64,000 nt of DNA from Crambe crambe (GCA_963924555.1 OZ004587.1:5270001-5334000); one strand, 5' to 3'. Counted from the stretch's first letter, positions 21,701 through 34,194 are shown. Translations and numbers: made by a program. Notes: a model not told the origin generated them from the sequence alone.

Positions 21701-22261
21701 CATGCAGCTGCATATAGCTAACTCTATTGTGTGCATGCTTATTATAATATTATGGTAGTGACATCAAGTGAAGGTAGCTCATTGTTAAGGAGTAGCAATA
21801 GCTACCTATTACCAATTTTGCATGCATGTACAAAAAATTAAACCCACATGCACATAACTATAGCTAGCTGGCTTGTTAATATGGGACTATAACAGCAAAC
21901 TAAGAGATCCAAATTAACTCATTGGATTTTAGTCTTTGAGGCAGCATCATAATATACGTCTGCAGAGATATCTTTGACTGCATGGACGCCAGCACCTAGT
22001 CTGTATAATTATAGCTAGTAGCTGCCATTATTGATATGTGTTACAATTAAGTGTTAGAAGATACAGAGGTATTAATTCACTGCAGGAGGAAGGCACCAGG
22101 AAAGAAAATAACAAAAATAACTCTTTAAAAAACTAGGTACGTATAGCTAAGTCTGTAAGAACAAAGGCATGCATGACTTTCAGTAGCTACATGGACCATT
22201 TTATTATGATATTATAAAGCTCCTTATTATTTTAATGCTAGCTAGAATCTACGTATAGGTA
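18721..22261. other. 3.5-kb intergenic stretch without a supported gene
   Basis: AT-rich. Contains a direct repeat 'agtctcacgtgctccataag' at 19,175-19,210, a short palindrome 'agtctggtggc..gccgccagact' at 21,066-21,108, a poly-T of 23 at 21,239-21,261 and the dispersed repeat shared with 9,990-10,035 at 21,521-21,556. ORFs of 60-108 aa in 19,178-19,996 overlap each other on both strands and look like chance. Confidence 0.5.
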
Positions 22262-22297
22262 TTGCAATATATGCAGCCATCAGCCCATCTTTCAAGA

Positions 22298-22522
22298 ATG
22301 AGCAACCCTCAAGGAGAAACGAGGGCTACTGATGACATTCAAAAGATGAAGACTGAAGTAATTAAAGGAGCAGGCATGGGTGGAGGTGCTGGAGCTGCAG
22401 TTGGTGCTTTGGTGGGCTCTGTTGTACCAGGTGTAGGAACTTTGGTGGGTGGAGCCATAGGAGGATTAATCGGTGCAATGGTTGGAGGTTGGGATATATT
22501 ATATAGCTGCAGTGATTCATAG
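22298..22522 (+). CDS. Short glycine-zipper ORF
   Basis: 74 aa from MSNPQGETR; an earlier in-frame ATG at 22,271 would add nine residues. Hydrophilic N-terminus (residues 1-24, DDIQKMKTEVIKG), then a Gly-rich block AGMGGGAGAAVGALVGSVVP, GVGTLVGGAIGGLIGAMVGG with GxxxG spacing, ending WDILYSCSDS. It resembles the C-terminal half of the protein at 10,303-10,665 (VGS.VPG.GT). At 23,060-23,110 a plus-strand fragment reads GVGGALVGAAN, repeated at 30,920-30,950 (GVGGALVG), which may be a lost exon or second copy. Whether the ORF is complete or an exon is unclear. Confidence 0.45.
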   Translation: MSNPQGETRATDDIQKMKTEVIKGAGMGGGAGAAVGALVGSVVPGVGTLVGGAIGGLIGAMVGGWDILYSCSDS

Positions 22523-22687
22523 GTAATTACTCTTACCATTCATAGTTAGCTACTTCTGTAGCTAAGATGCAATTTCATTCATTGCCATGTCAGCAAATTC
22601 CATTTGGTTACTATGAAAACAAAATTTAGGTGCTGGGAAATTTTTTATAGCTAGTAGAGTTTTTGACATCTCCCTGCACATGCATCG

Positions 22688-22852
22688 CAGGGGCAGAAAC
22701 ACAACAACAGAAGTTGGGGGGCTGGTGGCACATACCACAATGTACTAATAATACATGCATATTATTCAATTATCAACCGTCAAAAAGTGGGGGGGGGGGG
22801 GGGGGGGGGGGGGGCTAGAGCCCCCCCCTGCCCCCCAGTATCTCTGCCACTG
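22688..22852. mobile_element. 165-bp hAT-like MITE
   Basis: Ends CAGGGGCAGAA and (inverted) CAGTGGCAGAG; flanks CATCG and CATTG (4 of 5 match). Holds a 25-nt poly-G at 22,790-22,814. The same family lies in the opposite orientation at 30,436-30,592. Confidence 0.65.
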
Positions 22853-22979
22853 CATTGTATAATCATTGTAGCTATAGTTTGAAGTTACGTACATGTAGCT
22901 GCATTCAAATCCAAAGAGGATGATGCTTTGGTCATCTGGCTTGAGATTTTCCTCAGGCCAGTGGAAGGGATGTGCCTTG

Positions 22980-23680
22980 CATACAGCTAGCTATTAGCTA
23001 TACGTAATAATGACAAAAAAACTGCATCATGCACATTGCTAGCTAGTGTAACTGGCAGAAGAAATTGTGCAAATAAAGGAAGAGGTGTGGGTGGAGCTTT
23101 GGTTGGTGCTGCTAATAGTGGTGGTCTTCTACACAGTAGGTCTCTCCAAAGAGGGAGCATCAGTATGATAACCTCTATGGCATGGACTAATGACTCTGTG
23201 ATATCCATCAGCTGTACATAGCTACGTATAACAAAATGAATCAGTGGCAGATCCAGGATTTTCTAAAGGGTATTCTTATTGGGTACTTCATATTAGTGGG
23301 TGTCCCACTATCACTCCCATAATCACGCCCATTCATTGCAAATGCTGTGCAAGATGTGAATTAAGATGGGTACTTAAACTCCCCAAATCTGCCACTGGTC
23401 AATGAGGGTGCTTTGTCTTGTTTGGGCTATATATGTATGTGACAGTCGAGGGTAGAAATCAAACTTTATTCACGCTTTCTACTTTTGAAAAAAAAAAGTT
23501 TGAAAGGCAAAAAATTTTATTGTAAAGCATCAGTCATAACGAAAGTAAACTTTGACTAAAACGTGAATAAAGTTTGATTTCTACCCTCGACTGTCACATA
23601 TATGTATATAGAAGAAGCTTTGAAGGAGCAGCTAAACAATTCCATCAGTATCTTTATTACTTAGTAGATTGGTAGCTAGG
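22980..23680. repeat. Duplicated block C, left copy
   Basis: Matches 30,840-31,350: shared 'aaaaaactgcatcatgcac', 'ggtgtgggtggagcttt', 'gtaggtctctccaaagaggg' and 'gaagaagctttg.aggagca'. The left copy carries an extra MITE at 23,438-23,598 that the right copy lacks. It contains a 156-bp element with ends CAGTGGCAGATCCAGG / AAATCTGCCACTG at 23,242-23,397; the counterpart is 31,063-31,221. Confidence 0.75.
23438..23598. mobile_element. 161-bp MITE with perfect 8-bp target-site duplication
   Basis: Ends TGTGACAGTCGAGGGTAGAA and its exact inverse, with arms of about 40 bp. Flanked by TATATGTA at 23,430-23,437 and 23,599-23,606. The paralogous position (about 31,272) is empty and reads 'ctgctatatatagaagaagc'. 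8-bp duplications fit hAT or P-type elements. No ORF. Confidence 0.85.
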
Positions 23681-24208
23681 TGTTGTTAACCTAACAGTTA
23701 ATTTGAAACTGGTCTGGCAGGTTTTCCCTCTCTTCAGTATGTACGTAGGGTTGATGGCCTAAGATTCAAGTGTTTCCATTTTCCATTCCACAAGACAAAG
23801 CTGAAAGTTCATATCCTGATGTGTGGGATCATTAGTACTGAGCAGCTTTTTGAGACCACTCAGTCAAGTTAGTGCTCCATTTCCTATATAATACCCGAGA
23901 GCCCCAGCAAACGAGTTCTTTTTAACTGACAGCAACTTCTCTCTGAAACAAAATGACTGACTGATTAGGAGGCAAGCTGCGCAGCGCTGCAGCCCTAACA
24001 CGAAGCAATTATTCAATGCACACAGTTATGATAACACAATGCTAACTCAAAACACCTAGTTACGTACATGTAGCACCATTCTGTCACAGTACAAACATGC
24101 ATACAACTGAGAAGCTATGTGCTAACAATCTTGAGAGTACAAAAGGTAAAACTACGTACTTATTAACTATAAAAAAGATAAGCTGTATGTAGAGTCTATT
24201 AATCATCA

Positions 24209-27200
24209 TTATTCTAATTGATGATAAGCATAACATTTTTTTTTATAAAGATAGACACAATAGATACAACCAAAAACGAAAAATAATACAGTCCCCAAAA
24301 TGGAGAAGCTCTATAATGAATAGAATAAAACATAACTCAATCAATTGCCACACTATAATTATCAGGGTTTCATCTAAGGAGGGGGGCGCAGGGGAAGCTT
24401 CCCCTCCAAACAGCTCAACTTCCCCCCCAAACTGACCCAGCTTCCCCCCCAAGATATTGCCAAAAGAAAGAGTTTTAGGACAAAAAATACTTCTAAGTAG
24501 TATATTTTTAGGAACAAGCATTTGGCTTCACGCTCTGTGCGGGAGGGGGCACATCTCCCTCCCGCACCCTCCCCCCCCCACCATGGCCATATGGCCACAC
24601 ATTCCATGAGCTTCCCCTCCAAGGTGAAATTCCTAGATGAAACCCTGATTATAGCTAGTTCCTTTCATTATAATGACTAGTGCATAATCTAGTCAGGAGA
24701 TTTCGCTGTTAGCTATTTGGATTGTAGCCTTTTCACAGGGAAACTCCCAGGGGAATTCCATTCACCCATAATTGCAAAAGCCATGGACTACAAACCAAAA
24801 TGCATGCAGCCATAAAGTCAGTTACCCCATTATAATAAGGCATTTCTTTTGGTTGGGTAAAACATAACACAAAATAGCTACAATCATGTAATAATATTTG
24901 TATGACTGGTAGCTAGCTAAGGCAATTCAGTTCTCAGGCTATTGTATTGGCCCTCCTTATACTTTATTTGATACTTGTTTCAAAATAATGTGAAATCAGA
25001 TGTTATTTACAAAATCAGTGAGTACGTGAGCAGACAAGCCCCTCCAGTTATAAGTTTACAAGCATCTGCAGTTCCGTATGGTGAGAACAACACATGTGCA
25101 GTGAGCTTGGAGAGTGCTTAAGACTTTGAAAAGCAAGACAAGGACTGAGACAAGTTAGAGGTTTTGGTGGTTTAATTTTGGAGTCCAGTAGTCCAGTCAA
25201 GTCCAATTACAGACTCCCTACTAGAAAATGTTAGTGCTAATTAAGTGCAGTAACAGGCAACCTAGCTACTCCATGCATCATGCATCATTGAGACAAGTCA
25301 GGCCTTTGAGTTGTATACAGTCAATTTGAAACTGAGATAGTCCACAGAGTACTCCATACTTAAAAGAAGCACTTACATACTCAGTAAGCAGTAGAACAAA
25401 GCAGCAAAGCTGGAAGAGAATATGCATTTTTTTTTTACGAGGCTATCTCTATACTCAATGTTACGGACTTTTCTGGATCAGCCCCTTGAAGTGTGCATCA
25501 TCACAAGTGGTCTATATCTGGGGCTGCCCAGAAAGTGCATCGTCAGGTCTGGGGTTGATCCAGAAAAGAAGTGTTTGTAATAAGAGCACATAGAGTCCTT
25601 CAAAAGGAATGAAGTAGCCTCAGGTGATAGTGTCCAGTGATTAGCTACAGATTCACTAGCTAAGTACATAGCTATAAATATAATTCAAGTTCGGTTTTCA
25701 AATTTCGAATTTGAATTTCGAAAATCAGAAATACCAATAATATTATTCCACTCTAAGTAGGGTTAGTGGTAAACATTTATGAAAACAGAACATGAATCTT
25801 AAAGCAGCTTGTTTCTTCTAGAAACTCTTTGAAAGTCTTGTAGCAAACACTGAAAAAGCGGTGTAAGACTTACTCGCTGCGTTGCACATTATAATTATAG
25901 GCCACACAAACTAAATTTGCTATTTATTGTCTCAAATTACCATGAGGGAGGGAGGTCAATATTCAATATCAGTTTTACATAACCAAGCTTACTTGAATTT
26001 AAAGGGGAAAATGCATTTTGATTATTATAATTTTTAGCCTCATCAAAATTCGATATTTTGCTGACAAAATTGGATGAGGGTCTGAGGGAGGTGACGATAA
26101 ACTCAGTATAAGTTTGCTTGGCCTCACCCTAGCTAGTTATTTCAAATCTAAAGATTTCCTTTTGGTGATCAAATTCATTATCACAGCTATAGCTACAACT
26201 AGCTTCCAAACTCTCCTTTAGGAAAATTGTAAGTAACTGGTTGGTACCTTGAGGCTTAGTGGCTGATGAAGCCATATCTAGCTAAGCCACATAACATGCA
26301 TGTTTACCAAAAACAAGTTTATTGAAGTGACAACTGCTACCAACTATTGCAAAAAGGTGGGGCATAGCTGTCCCTGCCACCCCGCTTCTTACACCTATGA
26401 GGTCAAAAAAGTGGGGCTGTCATGACTGTCCCTGCCGCCCCACTTCTTATGCCTACGTACGTATGACCAGGTAGCCTGGCAACTACATGAGGAAAGATGG
26501 TATATCCCGCTACATGTATTGACCAATTGCAATACATTTACTATTACCTCCATACTTACCGTTAAAGCTGTTACTCTATTACGAATATTCATTACATGCA
26601 TGTAGCCTGCAATATTATCTGGCGAATTTGCAAGTTGAAAATACTCTATGGAAACAAAGACTCCCAAGATACTGTTTGCCAAGCATAGTAAAAAGATCAC
26701 TAGGATATCAGAAATCACCTAGAAAAATAATGATTGCAATGAAAATCTGACAGGTTGTATAGCTCCTCAGATAAACTCTTAATAATCTAGCTAACTAGAG
26801 GTTGTAATTAACAGGAAGTACGTATAATGTAACACTATTTCAGTGCTCTGGGTATGTAGTCATGGCATAATTGGCAGTGAAGTGCCCTCTCCCCCTAGCC
26901 CCACCATTGTCACATTTAAATTAATACACATGCGCGTACGTTCGTTGGACCTTTGACCCCACAAATAAAACGTGCCCACAACACTTACGTAGCAACAAAC
27001 AGCTAGAGCTTATTGCTTTCTATGGCATTTTTGTCATAGAGGTGCTAGGCTTATCTAGCTAAGTGGATTTAGCCACTTGGCTTAAAGTGCTAGTGGTAAG
27101 CATTATACAGCCTCCTGTGTATGCAGCTGCCACCACTTCATCCTGACATCAATATCCTAGCCTAAGAAGTTTAAGTACAAATGACTTTCACCAACTGCTT

Positions 27201-27553
27201 CATCCACCAATTAAATACTTTACACGAAACATACCCTAGTTACTACCATTGCAGTATTTTTTCTTAAGGAACTGACTAGCAAGAGCTGGTTCATTATTAT
27301 TGCTTACCAAACATGATTTACAATTTTCATGACATGAACACTTTTTGAGCATTTTAAGGCAGGAGGAAACTTTCTTCAGAACAGATATTATGTACCCGAG
27401 TATCACATTGCCCAAAGTGAGTTTCTTCAACTGGTCAGAGCCAAGAATGTTATAGATTTGAACCCAATCATCATCACTCAGATAATTTACATTCACAATG
27501 ATGAAGGTACTGAGAATAATACATGCTAAGCCATTCAGAAATATGAAGACAAG
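24209..27553 (-). CDS. Four-TM protein gene A (three 3' exons visible)
   Basis: Minus strand exons: 27,553-27,308 (246 nt), 26,718-26,560 (159 nt), 24,310-24,209 (102 nt with stop). Acceptors ttttacag, tttctag and attatag; donors gtaagc and gtaagt; all phase 0. Exon 1 has two hydrophobic segments (LVFIFLNGLACIILSTFIIV and LTLGNVILGYIISVL) followed by a Cys-rich tail. Exon 2 has one (ILVIFLLCLANSILGVFVSI), then a 30-residue loop. Exon 3 has one (FSILGTVLFFVFGCIYCVYL), then KKKC. This gives four TM segments with short first and longer second loops, a topology like MS4A/CD20 proteins; that family name is only a suggestion. The first exon with the start codon was not found. The gene B paralogue at 35,155-37,532 has the same three exons, phases and exon 1 length. 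Confidence 0.6.
24359..24650. mobile_element. About 290-bp TIR element in the last intron of gene A
   Basis: Ends atcagggtttcatcta and its inverse tagatgaaaccctgat. Interior has C-rich blocks (cttcccccccaaactgaccc, cttcccccccaagatatt). A related, partly degraded copy is at 39,645-39,960 with the shared 'gagcttcccctccaaggtgaaatt'. Not a gene: the ORFs at 24,374-24,622 are low-complexity. Confidence 0.55.
24651..26559. other. Long intron of gene A, repeat debris
   Basis: Holds a 101-bp inverted repeat at 25,468-25,568 (acttttctggatcagcccc ... ggggttgatccagaaaag), a TTCGAA-rich palindromic stretch at 25,690-25,730, and a repeated 'gctgtccctgccacccc.cttctta' motif at 26,365-26,455 also seen at 36,765-36,845. 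No coding signal in frame with gene A was found. Confidence 0.45.
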
Positions 27554-28081
27554 CTGTAAAAGAATATAAATCTCATTCATGAACATGCCTTATTACATAC
27601 ATACAAAGACAACAATGATGTGATACAATCTGTTAAAGATGCTACTACCCTACAGGTACGTATCCCTAGATTACTACGTATCCCTGCCCCATTGGATGTG
27701 TTCTTGAAAATGTTGAACATGTTAAAGTTATTGTTACCCAATATCTTATTAATATCACTCTAGTCACCTTCTAAAGGTGTCACTAGGATTTGATTGAAGA
27801 TACATGCATTATATGACTAAGTGTCAGGAAAAGATACGAGCAGCAGATATGAGTATTCACATCAATTGTTGCGAATTTCCATTTTGTGTATGCTGATACC
27901 AAAACCACCGTTACAAGCCTACTATAGTAACCACAAATAGGATGGTGTTACTACTTGTTCCTGGCACTTTAGGAAAAATGACTAACTATAACAAGGAAGA
28001 GGTACAAACACTAGCTATAGCTACATGCCCTAAAAGTTTATGAAAGTGAAATTCCTTGGGTCATGCAGGCCACACTCTTTT
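27554..28081. other. Upstream of gene A exon 1, nothing recognised
   Basis: Should contain the missing first exon of gene A, but no ATG-bearing segment with a donor joins in phase 0 convincingly. Positions 27,554-27,620 match 37,533-37,620 upstream of gene B. Confidence 0.3.
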
Positions 28082-28860
28082 GTTACAGACAATACAGCTA
28101 GTGTAAACAAACAGTGCAAACAAAATCTGGATCAGTAAGCTTATGCTGAAAGGGATATTTTTCTGGGAGACACCTATAATGTTGAAGCAATGAATACATT
28201 CCACCCACACTGTAAAAATGAAAGTGTGTACTGCACACTAAATTGTCCCAATACACACACTGTTTTGTTTTTGGTGTGTGTATTGGGACACAGTACACAC
28301 TTTCATTTTTACAGTGCACACACATCTCCTTCCCTTCATCATCTCTCCAAAACCACAAATGATGCACATTTCTTTATCAGTTGAAGTAAGTTTGCCAACA
28401 GCTGTAGCAGATGTGGGTTCACCAGTTGCTGCAGCTCTGCTATTGTGGATCCACCAGTTGAAGTAGGTTCACCAGCAGCTGTAGCAGATGAGTTGCCGCA
28501 GCTGTCGTGGATCCACCAATTGCTGTAGCTAATGTGGATCCACCAGTTGCTGTAGTTAATATATCCATTGGTTGTAACTGTTATGGATCCACCAGATGCT
28601 GTGGCAGTTGTGGATGCTTTGCCAAATAAGGTTGTCTGCACAGCCATGGGTTCTTGTTTGCTTCATCAGCATATTAATGTCATGTGACTTACCCCCTCCC
28701 CCCTAAAAGTCAAAATGCTGTTTTATTGTCTGGAGACACCCCCTTAGTGCTAGCAAGCGAGGAGGCAGCGGCCTCTCTCTGCTTCTATGGTACGTAGCTA
28801 GTTATGCCCCTGATATTACCAGAGAAATCTGCACACACATTACTGTAAAATGATAAATGT
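28082..28860. repeat. Minisatellite/MAVQT cassette, isolated copy
   Basis: Starts 'gctagtgtaaacaaacagtg', as at 40,027 and 57,100, and contains a 27-bp array at 28,395-28,612 and a minus-strand ATG (28,647) beginning MAVQTTLFGKASTTATASGG. The frame shifts inside the array, so this ORF copy is broken. A perfect hairpin MITE (28,208-28,316, CACTGTAAAAATGAAAGTG arms) has inserted into its 3' part. Confidence 0.7.
28208..28316. mobile_element. 109-bp hairpin MITE
   Basis: Arms cactgtaaaaatgaaagtgt and its exact inverse, extending through 'gtcccaatacacacac' with a loop of under 20 nt. Ends match the CACTGTAAAAA family also seen at 116-190. Confidence 0.75.
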
Positions 28861-29229
28861 ATAAAAACGGGCCTCACTATTCTACAGAACGGAATGGAAC
28901 GGAACGGAATGGTTCCAATGTCATAAAGTTTTGGGGACCCCCATCCCCAAATCTATGTAAATCTATGACCATTGTAGATATAGGGACCCTGTCCCCATAT
29001 CTACAGTAGATATAGGGATCCCTACATAGATATGGTGACCCCAGCCTGTTGCCTAGCAGAGCAGTGTTTTGTGCATTGGTCAGGCAAATAATCTCACTAG
29101 TCAGGCTCTCCCCATAATAACTGTAACCTGAGCGGCATGAAGAATCTGGTCATGTGTACTAGTAAGTCCAGACCCTTAGGGTCATGTAGCCGAGGAGAGA
29201 TGGAGCTCAATCTCCTGAACGTATAGCCT

Positions 29230-29394
<165 letters not shown>

Positions 29395-29613
29395 GTGGAG
29401 GTCAGGCATTTGACATCTTTCACATCCTGATGGTCTCGCTTCAGGGGGAGTCTGGTAGCTACAACTGTATGGTCTACATAGACATCAGGCAGGACGAGAA
29501 ATATCTTTGCTAGATCTTGGGCCTGTTGAATCTGGGGTAAAAAACAGTAGCAGCAACCACCAATAATAAATCCTTGGCCTTAGGATGGCTGCTCAAAGTG
29601 TGGTAGCTGAGTC

Positions 29614-29784
<171 letters not shown>

Positions 29785-30435
29785 TAGTTAGTATTCACTA
29801 TGACAGAAACTGTCACCTGATTGGTCAGTTGGTGGTCAATATGAGGTCATGAGCCATATTGTAGCCTATAGCTAAATCATGTGTGCTAACTGATTTCCAA
29901 AAGCACTTAACATATTTATTGTGCTCTCTGATATAAAAGCTGCGAGGGCTGGGGATCTCTACATCTATGCGGGGATCCCCATATCTATGGTAGATTTGGG
30001 GACAGGGGGTCCCTAAAACTACAGGGTCCCCAAAACTTTATGACACCGGGACCCTATTTCACGGAATGGAACTTTCACTGCACATGCATATTGTGGGACA
30101 CGAATGTGCATGCATATATGCAGCGCAGCAGGCCACGTCCATATTACGGATATTTCTAACATCTATTAAACCTAAGAGGTCACTTAGGTAGAAACTGCAC
30201 ATTTCCAGGTAAAGCCATTATGAACTGAGCAGCATCTAAAGGGTCACAAAAAAGCATCTCCTCTTTGCTAAAGCTCACAACAAATCTGAAAGTTTTCAAG
30301 AAATAATATGATAAAAAGAATTGTATTGATGAAAGATAGATATGCATGTCTCTCTTTAGTTTGAATTGGTGCTACTTTTTTCCATGAGGACTAGACCTAC
30401 ATCCATCTTTAGTGGTAAAATTTCATCTTTAAGGA

Positions 30436-30487
30436 CAGTGGCAGAGATATTAAGGGGGCAGGGGGGGGGCTCTAGCCCTTCCCCCCC

Positions 30488-30536
<49 letters not shown>

Positions 30537-30592
30537 TTTGACAGTTGATAATTGAATAATATACATAGTACATAGTGGTATTTCTGCCCCTG
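30436..30592. mobile_element. 157-bp hAT-like MITE with perfect 5-bp target-site duplication
   Basis: Ends CAGTGGCAGAGAT and (inverted) CAGGGGCAGAAA. Flanked by AAGGA at 30,431-30,435 and 30,593-30,597. Carries poly-C (30,480-30,503) and (CA)n (30,504-30,534). Same family as 22,688-22,852. Confidence 0.8.
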
Positions 30593-30839
30593 AAGGACTG
30601 TTAAAAAATCTGCAATGGAGAAAAAAACAACCTAAACAGTCACAGGTAGTAGTTAATCAGTATTTGACTCACCAATAGATACTTTACTGCACTATAATCT
30701 GAAGCTACCCGATGTATATGGAGGGATTGTTGACTGGATATACAGAATAAAGATTGATCCTTCTTGTTTCCTTACTTTTTTGAGCAGTGATCATCCCTAC
30801 ATTTTTTTTCATTTCATGAAATGCTTTTTCCCTTATAAA

Positions 30840-31350
30840 TTATGTAATAATGACCAAAAAATAAAATAAAAACCTGCATCATGCACTTTGCTAGCTACAG
30901 AAGAAATTGTGCAATTAAAGGAGGTGTGGGTGGAGCTTTAGTTGGAATAGTGGTAGTCTTCTACACAGTAGGTCTCTCCAAAGAGGGAGCATCAGTATGA
31001 TAACTTCTATGGCATGGACTAATGACTCTGTGACATCCATCAGCTACATATAACAAATGAGTCAGTGGCAGATCCAGGATTTTTTAAAGCATACTTCTTA
31101 ATTGGGTATTTCATATTAGTGGGTGTCCCACTACCACTCCCATAACCACGCCCATTCATTGCAAATGCTGTGAATTAAGATGGGCAGCTACTTCTTAAGA
31201 AACTCCCTAAATCTGCCACTGGTCAACGAGGGTGCTTTGTCTTTAAACTTCTTGGAGTTTATCTCTCTGCTATATATAGAAGAAGCTTTGGAGGAGCAGT
31301 CAAACAATTCCATCAGTATCTTTTTTACTTAGCTAGTAGATTGGTAGCTA
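30840..31350. repeat. Duplicated block C, right copy
   Basis: Counterpart of 22,980-23,680, with the empty site for the 161-bp MITE. The further continuation of the duplication is interrupted here and resumes at 34,735-35,350 and 36,735-37,640. Confidence 0.7.
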
Positions 31351-33597
31351 CGTATGATGATGGCATGTAGTTTTCCATAGTAGCTGGTTGATATGTGTGA
31401 GTATAGCTATAGATGTCAACATTGTGATTTGGAAGCATGCACACATAATTGGGGGGCAACAGCAATTTAATCAGTACACTCATAATTGCAGCGAGCGAGC
31501 GAAGCGAGTGAGCTGACTCTCAGGTCATGACTCATTGAAATTTTAAATATATATATATATATATATTTATTATGTAGTTACTGAGCATGTCCCATAGAGA
31601 ATAGTAGTATCACAACTAGGGTGATATTTTACCATATCGCGTAGTCATATCGCGTAGTCATATTACGTCCCCCTGGGCAATCTTTGCATAATGATTTATT
31701 TTATAGCCATGATAATATATAAGTGAAAAACTAGACTATACTTCCTTTTCAAGAGTTAAAAAAATAATTCTGCTGAACTTCTAGGGAAAAAAATCCAGTA
31801 GCTAATTATACTATGGCAATGTGCAATTTGACAACAAGTAGTAAAAACATTTGACAGCAAGTGAAGCAAGTACAGCTATACCTTTTAGATGTGCCTAAAC
31901 TCCTTAGCTAGCTGCTGTAGTAAGTGGTAGTTCAGCCTGGCAGCGCGGTTGGTAAAGGGTCTGGCCCACGAGACTAGCTGCGCTGCATACAGCTAGCTAC
32001 AGAGGAAGCTGTAATGCTAGCCACAAACCACTTAGCGCTTACAATAGACACTTATAAGCCTAGTGTCTACAATCAAAAACGAAATGCTGTAGAAATCAAT
32101 TACAACTGTAACAAGTCAAGTTCACTCACCGAATAAACAAAACGAATCCAACGGCCTGAAGGCACCACGCATGCTCAGTAGTTACATAATAAATTGATTA
32201 TTACGTAGATACCGTGAAATATCACTCGTCTGATTGGCTGGTATTCTCACTCGTGCCTGCGGCACTCGTGTGAATACTAGCCAACAGACTCGTGATATTT
32301 CACGGTATCAATGTAATAATCTATATCAGAGAGTGCGGTAGCACTCTCTAAGTAGGGATGGCAGGTCAAAGTCCATAGGACAGTATAAACTAAAAACTCT
32401 TCTTTCTCTTCTACCCTTACTCTACAGGTTCTCAGAAGGCTACAGTGAATTATTATATCTACAAAGAAGAGAGGAGAATGTTCAAAAGCCAAAAATTCAT
32501 TCGCCAACATAAGAAAAAAACGAGTTCTAAAATTGACTTTTCGTTCTTTTTCTTTATAATAATAATAATAAGGATAATAATAATAATAATAAGATCGACG
32601 TACCGACTTACTGGCTATAGTCATCAAAATTCTGCTTTGGCCATCTGTTAGAGCGGCACCTAGAGGCTGATCTTTTGCTATTAGTTTTGACTAAGGCTCT
32701 ACTTCACTATTCGATAGCACTCGGAACACAGCTGCTAATCTTTCTACGCCATTTTGAAGGGGGCGGGGCTTATGGGCGGAGCCACGTAAGCTTAAGTTTA
32801 GCTATAGCCAAGGTCTTCATTCATTATCTGATGATGATGTTCCAGTCACTCCTTGCTGAATTACAGTACAGATGCTCATCCTATAGTAGCATTATAGCCA
32901 GTACTTGGCTGTAGTGTAGTCAGCTCACTTCACCATGCCGTGTACATGTCATTTACATTGCTGTTGCTGTAAAGTTTTATATCAACAAAACTTAAATAGC
33001 TAAACAAATTCTTCAACCAGAGACACTGTATGTACCTACAAAAGAGGTTTATGTAGAGCTGGCTTTGTATAGTACTGTACTGTAGCCTCCCTCATTCAAC
33101 TTCAAGCACTAAGAAAAAGGATAGAAACAAGTGAGCGTAAAAAATAAAAAGGTTAAGTAGGGATAGCCTAAAATCTAGCTGGGCTATCTATAATGTGCTG
33201 CAGCCTCGTATGAAAAAAATCTTCGCGATATTACCTCATAAAAGGGGTGGGGCAATTAATAGCAGTTCTCCTCATATAACACCTGCACAGGATGTGGCCA
33301 TTTGATGGCATCCACTATTATGATCACTACACCAAATGCATAAACTCCCAATACTCCCCCCTGAAGCAAGACATACGTACCATCTCAATAATTATTTCAG
33401 TGATCACATATGTAACAATTAGCTAATGCTGTTCACTTTTTAAAATGTTCACTCCTTTCAGTACTCCATTACACTGCAGATGATCATCCTTCAAACTCTC
33501 CTCCCTGAACAGAATGAAATACTGATCATTATTTAGTTCAATCAAGGAAGCCTTTAGTGTCTATCAATTTTCATAATCACAAAGAAAAAGAATGCAA
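31351..33597. other. 2.2-kb intergenic stretch, repeats only
   Basis: Contains (TA)n at 31,545-31,566; a GTCTCGCG-family end at 31,940-31,977; a 124-bp hairpin MITE at 32,197-32,320 (attattacgtagataccgtg arms); (TAA)n at 32,556-32,592; and at 33,125-33,240 a diverged half of the palindrome that follows. No supported gene. Confidence 0.5.
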
Positions 33598-34046
33598 ACA
33601 AGTGAATGCAAAAAATTTCTTCGAAATAAAAATGTGAAGTAGGGATGCTATTATAACAGCAGCTTCATTATGAAAACCAAGTACTGCAGCATCGAAGCAG
33701 TATGGCCCAAAAATCTAGCTGGAATATGTATTATAACTGCATGCAAGAGAGTGAACTTAGTGAAGTGACCCTTACCCATCATCAAGTACAAGATACTATT
33801 CCTACTTCACTCCCATGATCAAGGGCCAAAGGAGTGAAGTAGGAATAGTATCTCGTACTTGATGATGGGTAAGGGTCACTTCACTAAGTTCACTCTCTTG
33901 CATGCAGTTATAATACATATTCCAGCTAGATTTTTGGGCCATACTGCTTCGATGCTGCAGTACTTGGTTTTCATAATGAAGCTGCTGTTATAATAGCATC
34001 CCTACTTCACATTTTTATTTCGAAGAAATTTTTTGCATTCACTTGT
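33598..34046. repeat. Near-perfect palindrome: two 216-bp arms, 17-bp loop
   Basis: Left arm 33,598-33,813 starts acaagtgaatgcaaaaaatt; right arm 33,831-34,046 ends with its inverse. The arms have equal length and I found a single clear mismatch ('agtacaagatac' against 'agtacgagatac'). The loop is catgatcaagggccaaa. Diverged parts occur at 33,125-33,240 and at about 49,905-49,980. No ORF. Probably a very young fold-back element or an inverted duplication. Confidence 0.9.
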
Positions 34047-34194
34047 ATATCTAGGTCTACACTCCAAAATGCCCCAGGCGTACGTACGTACGTGTCCCGA
34101 AATAGTAGCGCTGTGCGCGTGCATAATGCGCATGCTCCAATTGATCAAGCTAGATTGTTTTCTACAGCCTTTTGTCATAGAGGCGCTAGGCTTA

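Noticed and set aside
32277..32651. Tyr/Ile-rich ORFs on both strands
   Set aside because: Driven by a (TAA)n tract and a poly-A run.
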